Source: Halovenus sp037080055 (GTDB lineage: Archaea > Halobacteriota > Halobacteria > Halobacteriales > Haloarculaceae). Taken from it: a DNA stretch of 64,000 nt. A program made the translations under genes and the position numbers. The DNA lies in the NCBI RefSeq assembly GCF_037080055.1, contig NZ_JBAOJI010000002.1, positions 372,001 to 436,000 of the forward strand, written 5' to 3'. The notes under the pieces were generated by a model, which was given only the letters and a program-made list of their open reading frames with translations, had not been told where the DNA came from and did not search any database. Positions 18,517-27,605 of this stretch are shown in pieces (the first letter of the stretch is position 1; every line of letters starts with the position of its first letter).

Positions 18517-19766
18517 GCACGGAGTCCGCCAGCGACCGGCTCTCGGCGTGGGTCATGGCCAGCGACCGTCGCCTCCTCGGTACCGTCCTCGTCGTCACGT
18601 ACGTGGTTTTCACTACACTTGCGCTGTTTTCCACGTCCAGCGTCGATGGCGTCTTCAGCACGGTCCGGCGCATCTCGTTTTTCGCGGCGGTCTATACGCT
18701 GGTCGTCCTCGCGCTGAATCTCCAGTGGGGTTACGCCGGCCTGTTCAACATCGGCGTCGCCGGATTCATGGCAATCGGCGTCTACACGATGTCGATTCTG
18801 ACGATGCAGATCGGGCTCCCGTATCCGGTCGGCATCGTCGGCGCGGTGCTCGTCACCGCAGCGTTCGGTGCGGTGGTCGCGCTGCCGGCGTTGCGACTCC
18901 AGGCGGACTATCTCGCTATCGTGACACTCGCCTTCGCCGAAATTGTCCGGAGTATTCTCTCCTCGCAGCAGTTTTCCGAGTTCACCTTCGCCGGCTACGA
19001 TCTCGGCTTCGGCGGTGCGACCGGGCCGGAGGCACCGCCAGATTTCCTGAAATTTTTCATCTACGAAGAGCCGTACAGCCTCGTCTCCGAGCCGAATGCG
19101 ATCGGTGAGTTGTACTTCTCGCTGTTCGCACCGCTCGGCGTCGACGACTCGACCGCGGAGGCAATTCTATACGTGCTCTTGCTGGCCGTCGCCATCGGAT
19201 TGTTCTACCTCCTGCTCGACCGCCTCGGCAAATCGCCCTTCGGCCGCGTACTCAAGGCGATCCGCGAGGACGAAACCGTCGCCCGAGCGCTCGGCAAGGA
19301 TACCCGGCTGTTCAAGATCAAGGCGTTCACCCTCGGTGCTGCGCTGATGGGGCTGGCGGCGACGCTGTGGTATCTCGAAAGCGGCGGCGTCAGACCGGAC
19401 AACTTCCGGCCGGAGACGACGTTTTTCATCTTCGTGGCGCTGATCATCGGCGGCGCGGGCTCGAACCTCGGGAGTATCGTCGGCGGCATCGTCTTCGGCA
19501 CCTTCCTGCTACAGGGGCCGGAGATCATCGAACGGATCATCAACCAGCAGTTCAACCCCTCGGCGAGTCCCGAGACCATCTTCGACGCCTTCGGCGGACT
19601 TGATCCGCTGCTGGCCTTTACCGTCGAGAACCTCCCGTCGATCCGGATCATCTTGCTCGGGCTCTTCCTGATCTATCTGATCCAGCGACGGCCCGAGGGA
19701 CTGGTCGGGGATCGCAAGGAGATCGCATCGAGCATCGACCTCGAAGACCGCGGAGGTGAGAACTGA
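18513..19766 (+). CDS. livM: Branched-chain amino acid ABC transporter permease LivM
   Basis: This 417-residue permease has about ten helices. LivM hallmarks are visible: ALNLQWGYAGLFNIGVAGFM, ALPALRLQADYLAIVTLAFAE, GRVLKAIREDETVARALG and LIIGGAGSNLGSIVGG. It pairs with LivH to form the channel. It overlaps livH by 4 bases and its TGA shares one base with the livG start codon, so the genes form one tightly coupled operon. The periplasmic-side loop between the two halves (about residues 165-210) is long and acidic, as expected for a halophile. Confidence 0.9.
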   Translation: MSTESASDRLSAWVMASDRRLLGTVLVVTYVVFTTLALFSTSSVDGVFSTVRRISFFAAVYTLVVLALNLQWGYAGLFNIGVAGFMAIGVYTMSILTMQIGLPYPVGIVGAVLVTAAFGAVVALPALRLQADYLAIVTLAFAEIVRSILSSQQFSEFTFAGYDLGFGGATGPEAPPDFLKFFIYEEPYSLVSEPNAIGELYFSLFAPLGVDDSTAEAILYVLLLAVAIGLFYLLLDRLGKSPFGRVLKAIREDETVARALGKDTRLFKIKAFTLGAALMGLAATLWYLESGGVRPDNFRPETTFFIFVALIIGGAGSNLGSIVGGIVFGTFLLQGPEIIERIINQQFNPSASPETIFDAFGGLDPLLAFTVENLPSIRIILLGLFLIYLIQRRPEGLVGDRKEIASSIDLEDRGGEN

Positions 19767-20587
19767 TGGCAACTGCACAACAGAACACCGAGACGAGTGC
19801 TGACGAGAAGCAAAACACGATCCTCGAAATCGAGTCGCTGCGCAAGACCTACGGCGGCGTCGTCGCGGTCGACGGCGCTTCCTTCGCTGTCGAGCGCGGG
19901 ACGATCACCGGACTGATCGGACCGAACGGGGCTGGCAAGTCGACGACTTTCGATTGCATCACCGGCACCCAGCAGCCAGATGGCGGCACAGTCCGGTTCG
20001 ACGGGGCCGATATCACGCGGCTCCGACCCGAACAGATCGCACAGCAGGGACTGCTCCGGACCTTCCAGATCGCCCGCGAACTCAGCGAGATGACTGTCCT
20101 CGAAAACGTCATGCTCGCTCCGCAGAATCAGCAGGGCGAGAAACTCTACCGCTCGGTGCTGCCCGGCCTCCGGGGTCAGGTGACCGAACAGGAGACCGAA
20201 CTCCGCGAACAGGCCTGGGAAACCCTAGAGTTTTTCGAGATCGACCACCTCGCCCGCGACTACGCCGGCAACCTCTCGGGCGGCCAGCGCAAACTGCTGG
20301 AGATGGCGCGGGTGTTCATGACCGACCCCGAGATGGTGCTGCTGGACGAACCGCTGGCGGGGGTCAATCCCACACTCGAAGAGAAACTGCTCGACCGGAT
20401 TCACGAACTCTCCGACCGCGGACACACCTTCCTGCTGGTCGAACACGACATGGACGTGGTGATGAACAACTGTGATCCGATTGTGGTGATGCACCAGGGA
20501 CAGGTGCTCGTCGAAGACTCGGCCGAGCAGATCACCCAAGACGAGCGTGTCATCGAGGCCTACCTCGGTGGGGAGGTCGAACAATGA
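19766..20587 (+). CDS. livG: Branched-chain amino acid ABC transporter ATP-binding protein LivG
   Basis: This 273-residue ABC ATPase has Walker A GPNGAGKSTTFDCITG, signature NLSGGQRKLLEMARV, Walker B MVLLDEPLAGVNP and switch His in LLVEHDMDVVM. The C-terminal EAYLGGEVEQ extension is typical of the LivG subgroup. It drives import together with LivF. A 25-residue acidic/polar leader precedes the ABC domain. It overlaps livF by 4 bases (ATGA). Confidence 0.92.
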   Translation: MATAQQNTETSADEKQNTILEIESLRKTYGGVVAVDGASFAVERGTITGLIGPNGAGKSTTFDCITGTQQPDGGTVRFDGADITRLRPEQIAQQGLLRTFQIARELSEMTVLENVMLAPQNQQGEKLYRSVLPGLRGQVTEQETELREQAWETLEFFEIDHLARDYAGNLSGGQRKLLEMARVFMTDPEMVLLDEPLAGVNPTLEEKLLDRIHELSDRGHTFLLVEHDMDVVMNNCDPIVVMHQGQVLVEDSAEQITQDERVIEAYLGGEVEQ

Positions 20588-21300
20588 GCGACGAACGCGG
20601 CCAGCTCTCGGTCGAGGATCTCGATGCCGGCTACGGCGACCTGCAGGTGCTCGACGGCGTCGATATGGAGGTCGACGACGGCGAATACGTCGCCATCGTT
20701 GGCCCGAACGGCGCGGGAAAATCGACCGTCATGAAATCGGTGTTCGGGCTGACTGATCACATGGGCGGGCAGGTTATCTTCGACGATGAGGATATCAGCG
20801 GCCTCGATCCCAGCGAGATCATCACCCGAGGACTCAACTACGTCCCGCAAAACGAGAACGTCTTCGGCGGACTGACCGTCCAGGAGAACCTCGAAATGGG
20901 CGCGTACATCCTCGACGACGTGCCACAGGACCGACTGCAGGCGGTCTACGATCGGTTCCCGATCCTCGAAGAGCGCAAAACGCAGAAGGCCGGTTCGATG
21001 TCCGGTGGCCAACAGCAGATGGTCGCGATGGGCCGGGCGCTGATGCTCGATCCGGATCTGCTCTTGCTCGACGAACCGAGTGCCGGCCTCGCGCCGGATC
21101 TCGTCGACGATATGTTCGATCGGATCGACGGCATCAACGACGACGGGACGGCGGTGCTCATCGTCGAACAGAACGCAAAAGAGGCGCTGCGCCGCTGTGA
21201 TCGGGGGTACGTCCTCGTGCAGGGACAGAACCGACACGAAGACACCGGCGAAGCCCTGCTGAACGATCAGCAGGTCCGAGAAGACTTCCTCGGCGGTTAG
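20584..21300 (+). CDS. livF: Branched-chain amino acid ABC transporter ATP-binding protein LivF
   Basis: This 238-residue ABC ATPase has Walker A GPNGAGKSTVMKSVFG, signature SMSGGQQQMVAMGRALM and Walker B LLLLDEPSAGLAP. The FGGLTVQENLEMGAY and final REDFLGG segments are characteristic of LivF. It ends the livHMGF operon. Its stop overlaps, by 4 bases, the stop of the convergent binding-protein gene, leaving no room for a terminator between them. Confidence 0.92.
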   Translation: MSDERGQLSVEDLDAGYGDLQVLDGVDMEVDDGEYVAIVGPNGAGKSTVMKSVFGLTDHMGGQVIFDDEDISGLDPSEIITRGLNYVPQNENVFGGLTVQENLEMGAYILDDVPQDRLQAVYDRFPILEERKTQKAGSMSGGQQQMVAMGRALMLDPDLLLLDEPSAGLAPDLVDDMFDRIDGINDDGTAVLIVEQNAKEALRRCDRGYVLVQGQNRHEDTGEALLNDQQVREDFLGG

Positions 21301-22520
21301 AGCTGGATCGTGTCGATCTCTTCGAGGCCGTCCTCGGTGAAGCCGAAGTACTCGTAGGCAATGTCGGCCTGATCACCGTTTTCGTCGTAGCTGATCTCGC
21401 CGGAGACGCCGCGGTAGTGAATGTCGTCGCCGTCGTTGGCCATCTCTGCGCCCTCGACGAGACTTTCGGGCGTGACTTCCTCGCCCGGTTCCTCGGTGAC
21501 GTTTCTGATCTGATCGCGGATCGCCACGCCATCACTCCGATCATCGGCTGCCGCTGCTGCGAGTACCAGCGTCGCCGCAGCGTCGTAGGACTGCCGGACG
21601 AACGGTTTGCCGGCTGGCTCTTCGTCGTAGCTGTCCGCGAACAACTGCTGGAAGGTGTCGACTCCCGGACCACTGCCGATCGGTGCGGTCCCGCTCACGT
21701 CGCTCATATCGTAGCCGACGTCCTGGGGCAGACCGGAGTCTTGCAGGCCGTCCGAGACGAGGATGTCTACGTCGGAGTCGAACTCGCTGTAAAAGTCCGA
21801 GAAGATCCGAACGCCGTCTTCGGGGAACCCGACAACCAACAACACGTCCGGATCGTCTTCGAGCGCGTTCTCCAGCTGGGTGGTGTAGGAGGACTCGCCC
21901 TGTGCGAAGATGACTGGTTCGGATGCGCTTCCGCCCTGATCCTCTCGGAAGGATTCGACGAACGCACCTGAGAGGCCCTGCCCGTAGGCGTCATCCTGAC
22001 CCATCGCTGCGACACTGTCGGCGTCGAGTCGCTCGGCCGCGATCTGTGCGAGCACTTCACCCTGGAAACTGTCCGGAACTGCCGTCCGGAAGGTGAAATC
22101 GCCTTCAAGTTCGGAGTATCCTGGGGCAGTGCTCGCCGGCGACACCATCGGAATCTTTTGCGGGATCGCCACGTCCTCTGCGACCTGCAGGCTCACGTTC
22201 GACGCCAGTGCCCCGACAATCGCCGGATAGCCGGCATCGTCGAGCGCTTCGGCACCGCTGACGCCGGTGCTCGCATCCGATCCGGTGTCCTCGAACTGCG
22301 TGTCGAGCGAGAGATCCGTGTCGGCATCATCGAACTGTTCTGTGACCAGCATCGCTGCGTCGCGGATGTCCGGACCCAGTTCCGACAACCCCCCGGAGAC
22401 ACCCATGAGCATGCCGATGCTAATTTCGTTTTCGCCACCGCTCGAAAGACAACCGGCGACAGCAACTGCACTGCCTGCGCCTGCCGCCTTGAGGAAATCG
22501 CGTCGACTTGGTCTTGTCAT
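21297..22520 (-). CDS. Branched-chain amino acid ABC transporter substrate-binding lipoprotein
   Basis: This 407-residue exported binding protein starts TRPSRRDFLKAAGAGSAVAV, a Tat signal, followed by a lipobox ending VAVAGC. The mature part is a type I periplasmic binding fold of the Leu/Ile/Val family (EISIGMLMGVSGGLSELGPD, then AIVGALASNVSLQVAEDVAI and MVSPASTAPGYSELEGDFTF). It captures the substrate outside the cell and delivers it to LivHM. It lies on the opposite strand, facing the operon and overlapping the livF stop, so it must have its own promoter in the AT-rich gap at 22521-22600. Confidence 0.9.
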   Translation of the reverse strand: MTRPSRRDFLKAAGAGSAVAVAGCLSSGGENEISIGMLMGVSGGLSELGPDIRDAAMLVTEQFDDADTDLSLDTQFEDTGSDASTGVSGAEALDDAGYPAIVGALASNVSLQVAEDVAIPQKIPMVSPASTAPGYSELEGDFTFRTAVPDSFQGEVLAQIAAERLDADSVAAMGQDDAYGQGLSGAFVESFREDQGGSASEPVIFAQGESSYTTQLENALEDDPDVLLVVGFPEDGVRIFSDFYSEFDSDVDILVSDGLQDSGLPQDVGYDMSDVSGTAPIGSGPGVDTFQQLFADSYDEEPAGKPFVRQSYDAAATLVLAAAAADDRSDGVAIRDQIRNVTEEPGEEVTPESLVEGAEMANDGDDIHYRGVSGEISYDENGDQADIAYEYFGFTEDGLEEIDTIQL

Positions 22521-22766
22521 ATCTACTGTGACAATTCGATACCAACGAATTAAATGTTTGTGTATTCTGTACCGCTCCGTCGCTAATTTTCATTAGAAAA
22601 GATGATATGTAAATTTGACTTGCTTGGATACGATTGTCTTCCGGGTGAAACCTGTGGCTTCTCGGTTTACTGAGCTATCGGACTCCTTTCGGTACCGTGC
22701 TCGGAGACAGACGGCAGCGAACCACTGGATAGCAACATTTTCACCCGCCTATCGACGAGTACGGGT

Positions 22767-24128
22767 ATGCTCGGTATCGTCGTCTCCCGTGCCGACTCTG
22801 CCTCTGTCCACATCGGCGACCAACTGCGAGCGGTCGCCGACTGGGAGCAGTTCACCGACGAGAGCGGTCCCGACGCCGGCGGCGGCGGGACCGTCTACCG
22901 GACCGACGGGGCGGTCATCCGTGAATTCGAGGAGTGGCACCTCCACCTCGACCGTCCCGCAGCGATCTTCGACGATCCGGACCTCCTCGTCTTCGCCTCC
23001 CGACACAGCGGCGAGACAGGACCGCTGCTGACGGCTCACCACACCGGCAACTTCGGGCCGGCCGACCACGGCGGTGAACCCAACGCCCTCGCCCGTGCCT
23101 GTCCGAACGCCCACGATGCCGTCCTTGACGCGCTCCGCGAGCACGCTCCCGAGCGCTACGAGGTCGGTATGGAGTGTACCCACCACGGTCCGACGACTGT
23201 CGGCGCGCCCTCGATGTTCGTCGAGGTCGGCAGCGCACAAGCGCAGTGGGATGACCCCGAGGCCTGCCGTGCGGTTGCGAAGGCGATTCTCGACCTTCGC
23301 GACGTTTCTTCCGATCAACCTGCCGGCGACGGATCGACAGTCGACAGCGATCGCCGCCATCTCGTCGGTTTCGGCGGCGGCCACTACACTCCGCGATTCG
23401 AACGGATCGTCCGCGAAACTGGCTGGTCGGTCGGCCACATCGCCGCCGACTGGGGACTCGACGCCATCGAAGACGACAGAGACAGGCCCGCTGTCATCGA
23501 GGAAGCCTTCCAGCAGAGCGCGGCCGCCTACGGACTCGTCGAGGGTGACAAGCCGCGTCTCACCGAGATTATCGAGGAATACGGCTACCGCGCCGTCACC
23601 GAGACGTGGGTTCGCGAGACCGATGGCGTCGATCTCGATCTGGTCGAGGCCATCGAAGACGAACTCGGACAGATCGAGGAGGGGGTTCGCTTCGGCGACC
23701 GAGTACCGTCACACGAAGGCACCGATTTCGAGGTAACCTCACTCCCGGCGGAGTTGGTCGACGAAGCCAGTGGCATCGACCGCGAGGCAGCCTCCGACCG
23801 GATCGCAGCGCGGACGCTGGCCTTCCAGACCGAGGAAGGTGGCACCCGTCCGACCGAGACGGTCGTCCTCGCCGACGACGCCGAGCGCGCGGCGATCATC
23901 GACGATCTCGTCGAGATTCTCGCCGAGCGCTACGACGAGATCCACCGGAAGGACGGTCGAATCGTCGCTCGAACCGAGCAGTTCGACCCCGAGAAAGCGA
24001 AAACATTCGGACTCTCGGAGGGGCCGGCGTTCGGCCGCCTCGCTAGCGGCGAGGCTGTCGAAGTCGACGGTCGGACGATTCCGCCGGAAAAAGTACAGAC
24101 CGAACGCGAAGTCAGCTTCGAGTTATAG
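22767..24128 (+). CDS. dtdA: D-aminoacyl-tRNA deacylase (archaeal type)
   Basis: This 453-residue protein matches the archaeal DtdA/GEK1 family. Core motifs are TAHHTGNFGPADHGGEPN, MECTHHGPTTVGAPSMFVEV and LVGFGGGHYTPRFERIV, with histidines that bind zinc. It removes D-amino acids wrongly attached to tRNA. A C-terminal region of about 170 residues (from around residue 285) extends beyond the usual core of roughly 270 residues; such extensions occur in haloarchaeal homologues. The gene overlaps the convergent kinase gene by 6 bases. Confidence 0.88.
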   Translation: MLGIVVSRADSASVHIGDQLRAVADWEQFTDESGPDAGGGGTVYRTDGAVIREFEEWHLHLDRPAAIFDDPDLLVFASRHSGETGPLLTAHHTGNFGPADHGGEPNALARACPNAHDAVLDALREHAPERYEVGMECTHHGPTTVGAPSMFVEVGSAQAQWDDPEACRAVAKAILDLRDVSSDQPAGDGSTVDSDRRHLVGFGGGHYTPRFERIVRETGWSVGHIAADWGLDAIEDDRDRPAVIEEAFQQSAAAYGLVEGDKPRLTEIIEEYGYRAVTETWVRETDGVDLDLVEAIEDELGQIEEGVRFGDRVPSHEGTDFEVTSLPAELVDEASGIDREAASDRIAARTLAFQTEEGGTRPTETVVLADDAERAAIIDDLVEILAERYDEIHRKDGRIVARTEQFDPEKAKTFGLSEGPAFGRLASGEAVEVDGRTIPPEKVQTEREVSFEL

Positions 24129-24740
24129 GTCGAAATCGACCGGTGGCGTCGGGAACGATCCCTCGTCACTTCCGGGATTGTAGCCCTCGATGGCGGCGCT
24201 GACGATTTTGAACACGCCCTCCTGACTCCAGCGGGCGGTGTTGATGTGCAGATCGTAGAACGTGCGATTGTCGAGATCCAGATCGTAGTAGGCCTCGTAG
24301 CGGCCGGCCTCGTTGATCTCCCGGACGCTCATCTCGGCTGCGGTCTCCTCGCGGTCGCTGATTCGATCTTTGCGCACCTCTTCGGGTGCGTCGAGGTAGA
24401 TTCGCAGGTCGGCACGTTCGCCGGCGAGCCAGCCTGCGAGCCGTGACTCCAGCACGAACGGCTTGCTCGATGTGCCCCACTTCTCGGCAATCGAGCGCAG
24501 GCGGCGATCCAGTTCGCGGTCGATTTCGTCGGACTCCTGAGCCTTCGCGGACAGTTCCGTCAGCCCCATCCCCCGTTCTTCGGCCAGTTCGCGGAAAATC
24601 TCCCCACCGGAGACGTACGGACAGTCGAGTGCGTCCGCCAGCCGGCTACACAGCGAGGTTGCCCCACAGCCCGGCGGCCCCGACACTGTCACGAAGAGGT
24701 TTGCATCGATCGGCGACACCTGAGTACCTTGCTCGACCAT
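24123..24740 (-). CDS. Cytidylate kinase-like P-loop protein
   Basis: This 205-residue NMP-kinase-fold protein has Walker A VSGPPGCGATSLCSRLADAL. The segments YVSGGEIFRELAEERGMGL and EIDRELDRRL match archaeal CMP kinase spacing, with LESRLAGWLAGERADLRIYL and an R-rich lid (VRKDRISDREE) further on. These fit the archaeal Cmk family, which phosphorylates CMP/dCMP. Some haloarchaea carry a second Cmk-like paralogue, so this may not be the housekeeping enzyme. The C-terminal 40 residues are extra relative to typical Cmk (about 175-190 aa). It converges with dtdA. Confidence 0.7.
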   Translation of the reverse strand: MVEQGTQVSPIDANLFVTVSGPPGCGATSLCSRLADALDCPYVSGGEIFRELAEERGMGLTELSAKAQESDEIDRELDRRLRSIAEKWGTSSKPFVLESRLAGWLAGERADLRIYLDAPEEVRKDRISDREETAAEMSVREINEAGRYEAYYDLDLDNRTFYDLHINTARWSQEGVFKIVSAAIEGYNPGSDEGSFPTPPVDFDL

Positions 24741-24822
24741 ACCCTGCGGTCACACGCCAACAGTAAAAGCCGGGTGTTCTCCACTCGCTGTGGTGGGTGT
24801 TGACACGACAGCGCGGGTGCCC

Positions 24823-24996
24823 CGTTCCGATCCGAGATTTTCGCTAACGCTCAGAACTCGCTGCTCGCGGCGCGCTTCGCTTACCGCTTCGTTCCGATCC
24901 GAGATTTTCGCTGACGCTCAAATCTCGCTGCTCGCGGCGCGCTTCGCTTACCGCTTCGTTCCGATCCGAGATTTTCGCTGACGCTCAAATCTCGCT
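24823..24996. repeat. 67-bp tandem repeat (2.6 copies) with embedded hairpin
   Basis: Copies start at 24823, 24890 and 24957, exactly 67 bases apart. The first copy differs at a few positions and the third is cut short. Copies two and three each contain a perfect 8-bp inverted repeat, cgagattt/aaatctcg, around a 12-nt loop (third copy 24967-24994). The array stops at the TAG stop codon of the aminopeptidase gene (24995-24997), so the last copy abuts its coding end. It sits between two genes on the minus strand and might act as a terminator or mRNA-end structure. Confidence 0.9.
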
Positions 24997-26083
24997 ACTC
25001 CTCGAACCCGTCCTCAAACCGGAAGGTCCCATTCCGCTGGACGACTTCACCATCCACTTCGATCCGTGAATCCTCGGCCATGTCGACGATCATGTCGACG
25101 TGGACCGCGCTCTGGTTCTGTTCGTTGGCCTCACCGACGGTGTCTCCGTAGGCCCGGCCGACGGCCATGTGGACGGTATCGCCCATCTTCTCGTCGAACA
25201 GCATGTTGTAGGTGAACTGGTCGATGTCGCGGTTCATCCCGATGCCGAGTTCGCCGAGATACCGCGCGCCGTCGTCGGTTTCGAGCACTTCCGTTAGCAC
25301 GTCTTCGTTCTTCTCGGCGGCGTGGTCGACCACCTTGCCGTTCTCGAATTCGAGATACACGTCGGTCACTTCCCGGCCCTGATGGTACAGCGGCTTGTCG
25401 AACAGGACTTCGCCGGTGACGCTCTCTCTGACCGGCGCGGTGAAGACTTCGCCACCGGGGAGGTTCTTTTCGCCGTAATCGTTCAGCGTTGGATTCCCGC
25501 TGATGTTCATCGTCACGTCGGTGGTGTCGCCGGAGACGATTCGCACCTCGTCGGCGGGGTCGAGAATCTCGACCATCTGCTGTTGGTGCTCGCGGACCGC
25601 CTCCCAGTCTTTGTTGATGGCGTCCCAGACGAAATTCTCGTAGGCGGCGGTGCTCATCTCCGCTAACTGGGCGTTTGCCGGGGCGGGATACTGCGTGAGA
25701 CACCAGCGTTTCGAGAGTCGTTCGTTGAGAATCGGCTGTTTGGCCTGCGAGTAGTCGGCGTTGGTCTGTGGACTCACGTCGCTTGTTTCGGTGACGTTTT
25801 CGTTCGCCCGGATGGCGATGAACACGTCTGTCTCTTCGATCAACGCGAGTTCGTGTTCGGGCGTCTCGAAGTCCTCTTCGCGGGAGCGCAGATACGCACG
25901 GCTGAATCGGTCGTTGCCGTTCAGGGCGACGGGATTCGCGCCGTGGTCACCGATCACTTCGTGTAACGCGACCGCCAGATCGTCGGCCGCTGGCGGCGCG
26001 GCAATGACGACGTTGTCGCCTTCCTGCAAATCGACGGAATGCGTTGCAATAACATCTGCGTGTTCACGGACGCGTGGATCCAT
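24995..26083 (-). CDS. Aminopeptidase, M29 family
   Basis: This 362-residue protein starts MDPRVREHADVIATHSVDLQ. It shows the M29 (AmpS/AmpT) pattern: LQEGDNVVIAAPPAADDLAV, VRIVSGDTTDVTMNI, NLPGGEVFTAPVRESVTGEV (Glu ligand), LGELGIGMN and the metal-binding end MLFDEKMGDTVHMAVGRAYGD. It should be a metal-dependent cytoplasmic aminopeptidase releasing N-terminal residues from peptides. The expected His in the C-terminal HVD motif is present (SAVHVDMIVDM). Its stop codon touches the 67-bp repeat array. Confidence 0.88.
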   Translation of the reverse strand: MDPRVREHADVIATHSVDLQEGDNVVIAAPPAADDLAVALHEVIGDHGANPVALNGNDRFSRAYLRSREEDFETPEHELALIEETDVFIAIRANENVTETSDVSPQTNADYSQAKQPILNERLSKRWCLTQYPAPANAQLAEMSTAAYENFVWDAINKDWEAVREHQQQMVEILDPADEVRIVSGDTTDVTMNISGNPTLNDYGEKNLPGGEVFTAPVRESVTGEVLFDKPLYHQGREVTDVYLEFENGKVVDHAAEKNEDVLTEVLETDDGARYLGELGIGMNRDIDQFTYNMLFDEKMGDTVHMAVGRAYGDTVGEANEQNQSAVHVDMIVDMAEDSRIEVDGEVVQRNGTFRFEDGFEE

Positions 26084-26122
26084 ACCCGATGCAGGACCGG
26101 CAGCGCCAAACCGCTTTTGGGT

Positions 26123-26239
26123 CTACTTCCCTTCCATCCCGCGTTTGAACTCCTGTGTCGTCCGTCGGAGCATCAGGAAGACGAAAAAGATGAACAACAG
26201 AAACAGCCCGAGAATCGACATGACGATGATCGCGTTCAT
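26123..26239 (-). CDS. Small single-pass membrane protein, 38 aa
   Basis: ATG 26239 to TAG 26123 encodes 38 residues. The N-terminus MNAIIVMSILG runs into a strongly hydrophobic helix (LFLLFIFFVFLMLRR) and a short basic tail (TTQEFKRGMEGK). The composition is that of a real membrane helix and is unlike the neighbouring acidic coding. It lies alone between the aminopeptidase and a membrane-protein gene on the same strand. No family is recognised. Similar one-helix proteins are often missed in haloarchaeal annotations. Function unknown. Confidence 0.55.
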   Translation of the reverse strand: MNAIIVMSILGLFLLFIFFVFLMLRRTTQEFKRGMEGK

Positions 26240-26284
26240 ATCTGAGTATCTGTCGGCAAAGAAAAAAGAGGTTACGACCGCTGA

Positions 26285-26938
26285 TTAGTTTCCACCAAGT
26301 CTCTCGCTGATCGCCGTCGAAACGTCTGAGAGATAGACGCCGCCCCAGATTGCGACGATCACGCCACCGATCGAATTGAAGGTGAGATCCTTGAGGGTAT
26401 CCTCGATGCCGTACTGTGTGAGAATCCCCCGCGTCTCCAGCAGGTCAGCCGTGACGCCGATCGCGAATTCGAGCAGTTCCCAGAGCACACCGAACGCAAG
26501 TACGAAAATAAGGAGCACGACGCCCATGTACCTCCCCGGAATCGAGACCTCCTCGGAGTGCAGATCGACCGCTCGAACGGTCGCGTAGCCGGCCGCCGCG
26601 ACGACCGACGCCGACAGCGAGTGTGTGAGGTGGTCCCACCACCATAGTGAGGTGTACAACGACCGACTCACGCCCGGAATTCCGACGATTCCGATCCCGT
26701 GCAGGAACGCCGCCGCCGTGATCCACAGGACCAGTTGGGGATCCATCGTCACATCGTAGTTGCGTTCGAGAATCGCCGGCAACTGGACGACGACCAGCGA
26801 GGCGGTCGTGTTGACGATGATCCCGGTGCTCCCGCGGTCGATACCGATGAAGAGCAATCCGACCAGTAGCAGTTCCATCCCACGGCTCAGTTGGCGCTGG
26901 CGTCGCTCGTTCGGCAGGAGCCGACTAGTTATCGACAT
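26285..26938 (-). CDS. DUF2238/YjdF-like integral membrane protein
   Basis: This 217-residue protein has about six helices. The signature WWWDHLTHSLSASVVAAAGY, the helix GVLWELLEFAIGV and the end YGIEDTLKDLTFNSIGGVIV match the DUF2238 (YjdF) family of unknown function. Conserved His/Asp/Glu in the membrane (DHLTH, WELLEF) suggest a functional site. Its start overlaps the upstream gene (26925-27551) by 14 bases, so the two are co-translated and may form a complex. No biochemical role is established for the family. Confidence 0.7.
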   Translation of the reverse strand: MSITSRLLPNERRQRQLSRGMELLLVGLLFIGIDRGSTGIIVNTTASLVVVQLPAILERNYDVTMDPQLVLWITAAAFLHGIGIVGIPGVSRSLYTSLWWWDHLTHSLSASVVAAAGYATVRAVDLHSEEVSIPGRYMGVVLLIFVLAFGVLWELLEFAIGVTADLLETRGILTQYGIEDTLKDLTFNSIGGVIVAIWGGVYLSDVSTAISERLGGN

Positions 26939-27551
26939 CTCTCACCTCCTCGATGGTGTCTTCGAGTTCTTTCGGCACCCGCTTGGTCGGGGAGACGTAT
27001 CGCCTGAAGTAGGTGCGGAACGTGACGGCCGCCGCGAACCCGGCCAGCGCGGCGTAGAGGAACTCGATCATCAGTTCGTCGTTCGTGAGGCCGAAACCCC
27101 GGTCGAGTAAAATCGCCGCGTACCATTCGAGCATGGCCCACAGTGCCGAGGCGGCCATCGTCGATGCGACGACGAGCACAATCGCAAATCCCGGCGACAT
27201 CCGGATCGACGTGAACGAATCCAGTTCGACGACGATCACTAGCCCGACCGCCGCGATGGCGAGATAGCTGATGAACTGACTCGACAGTCGGTCTGCGCCG
27301 AGTGCGATGCCGATCAGCGGTAGCACCGCCATCGCGAGCACCTCCCACGGCAACATGATGTACCGTGAGCGATAGGCAATCGGAGGGATCAGGCCCAGAA
27401 GCACGATTATGACCGCGAAAAACGACCACAACGGCCCTGTCACGATCACACCCCCGACCCCAGCGAGTGCTGCGAGTCCGAGCAACAGCCAACTAATCGT
27501 CGCGTTCCGCTGGCGATCGGCCAGCAGATCAGACAACGCAGTACTGGACAT
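26925..27551 (-). CDS. Integral membrane protein, partner of the DUF2238-like gene
   Basis: This 208-residue protein has six predicted helices. The segment MLEWYAAILLDRGFGLTNDE resembles the acidic helix region of the downstream DUF2238-like protein, so the two are probably distant paralogues. A cytoplasmic tail (PTKRVPKELEDTIEEVRD) is charged. It overlaps the next gene by 14 bases. It lies 54 bases from the next upstream gene on this strand. Function unknown. Confidence 0.65.
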   Translation of the reverse strand: MSSTALSDLLADRQRNATISWLLLGLAALAGVGGVIVTGPLWSFFAVIIVLLGLIPPIAYRSRYIMLPWEVLAMAVLPLIGIALGADRLSSQFISYLAIAAVGLVIVVELDSFTSIRMSPGFAIVLVVASTMAASALWAMLEWYAAILLDRGFGLTNDELMIEFLYAALAGFAAAVTFRTYFRRYVSPTKRVPKELEDTIEEVRDVDN

Positions 27552-27605
27552 AGCTGTCCATTCGACCGGCCTACGTTTAATATTGTATGTGCTACTCGTC
27601 GGGGA

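Noticed and set aside
24823..24996. Possible CRISPR array
   Set aside because: Units are directly adjacent with no unique spacers and no cas genes, so it is a simple tandem repeat.
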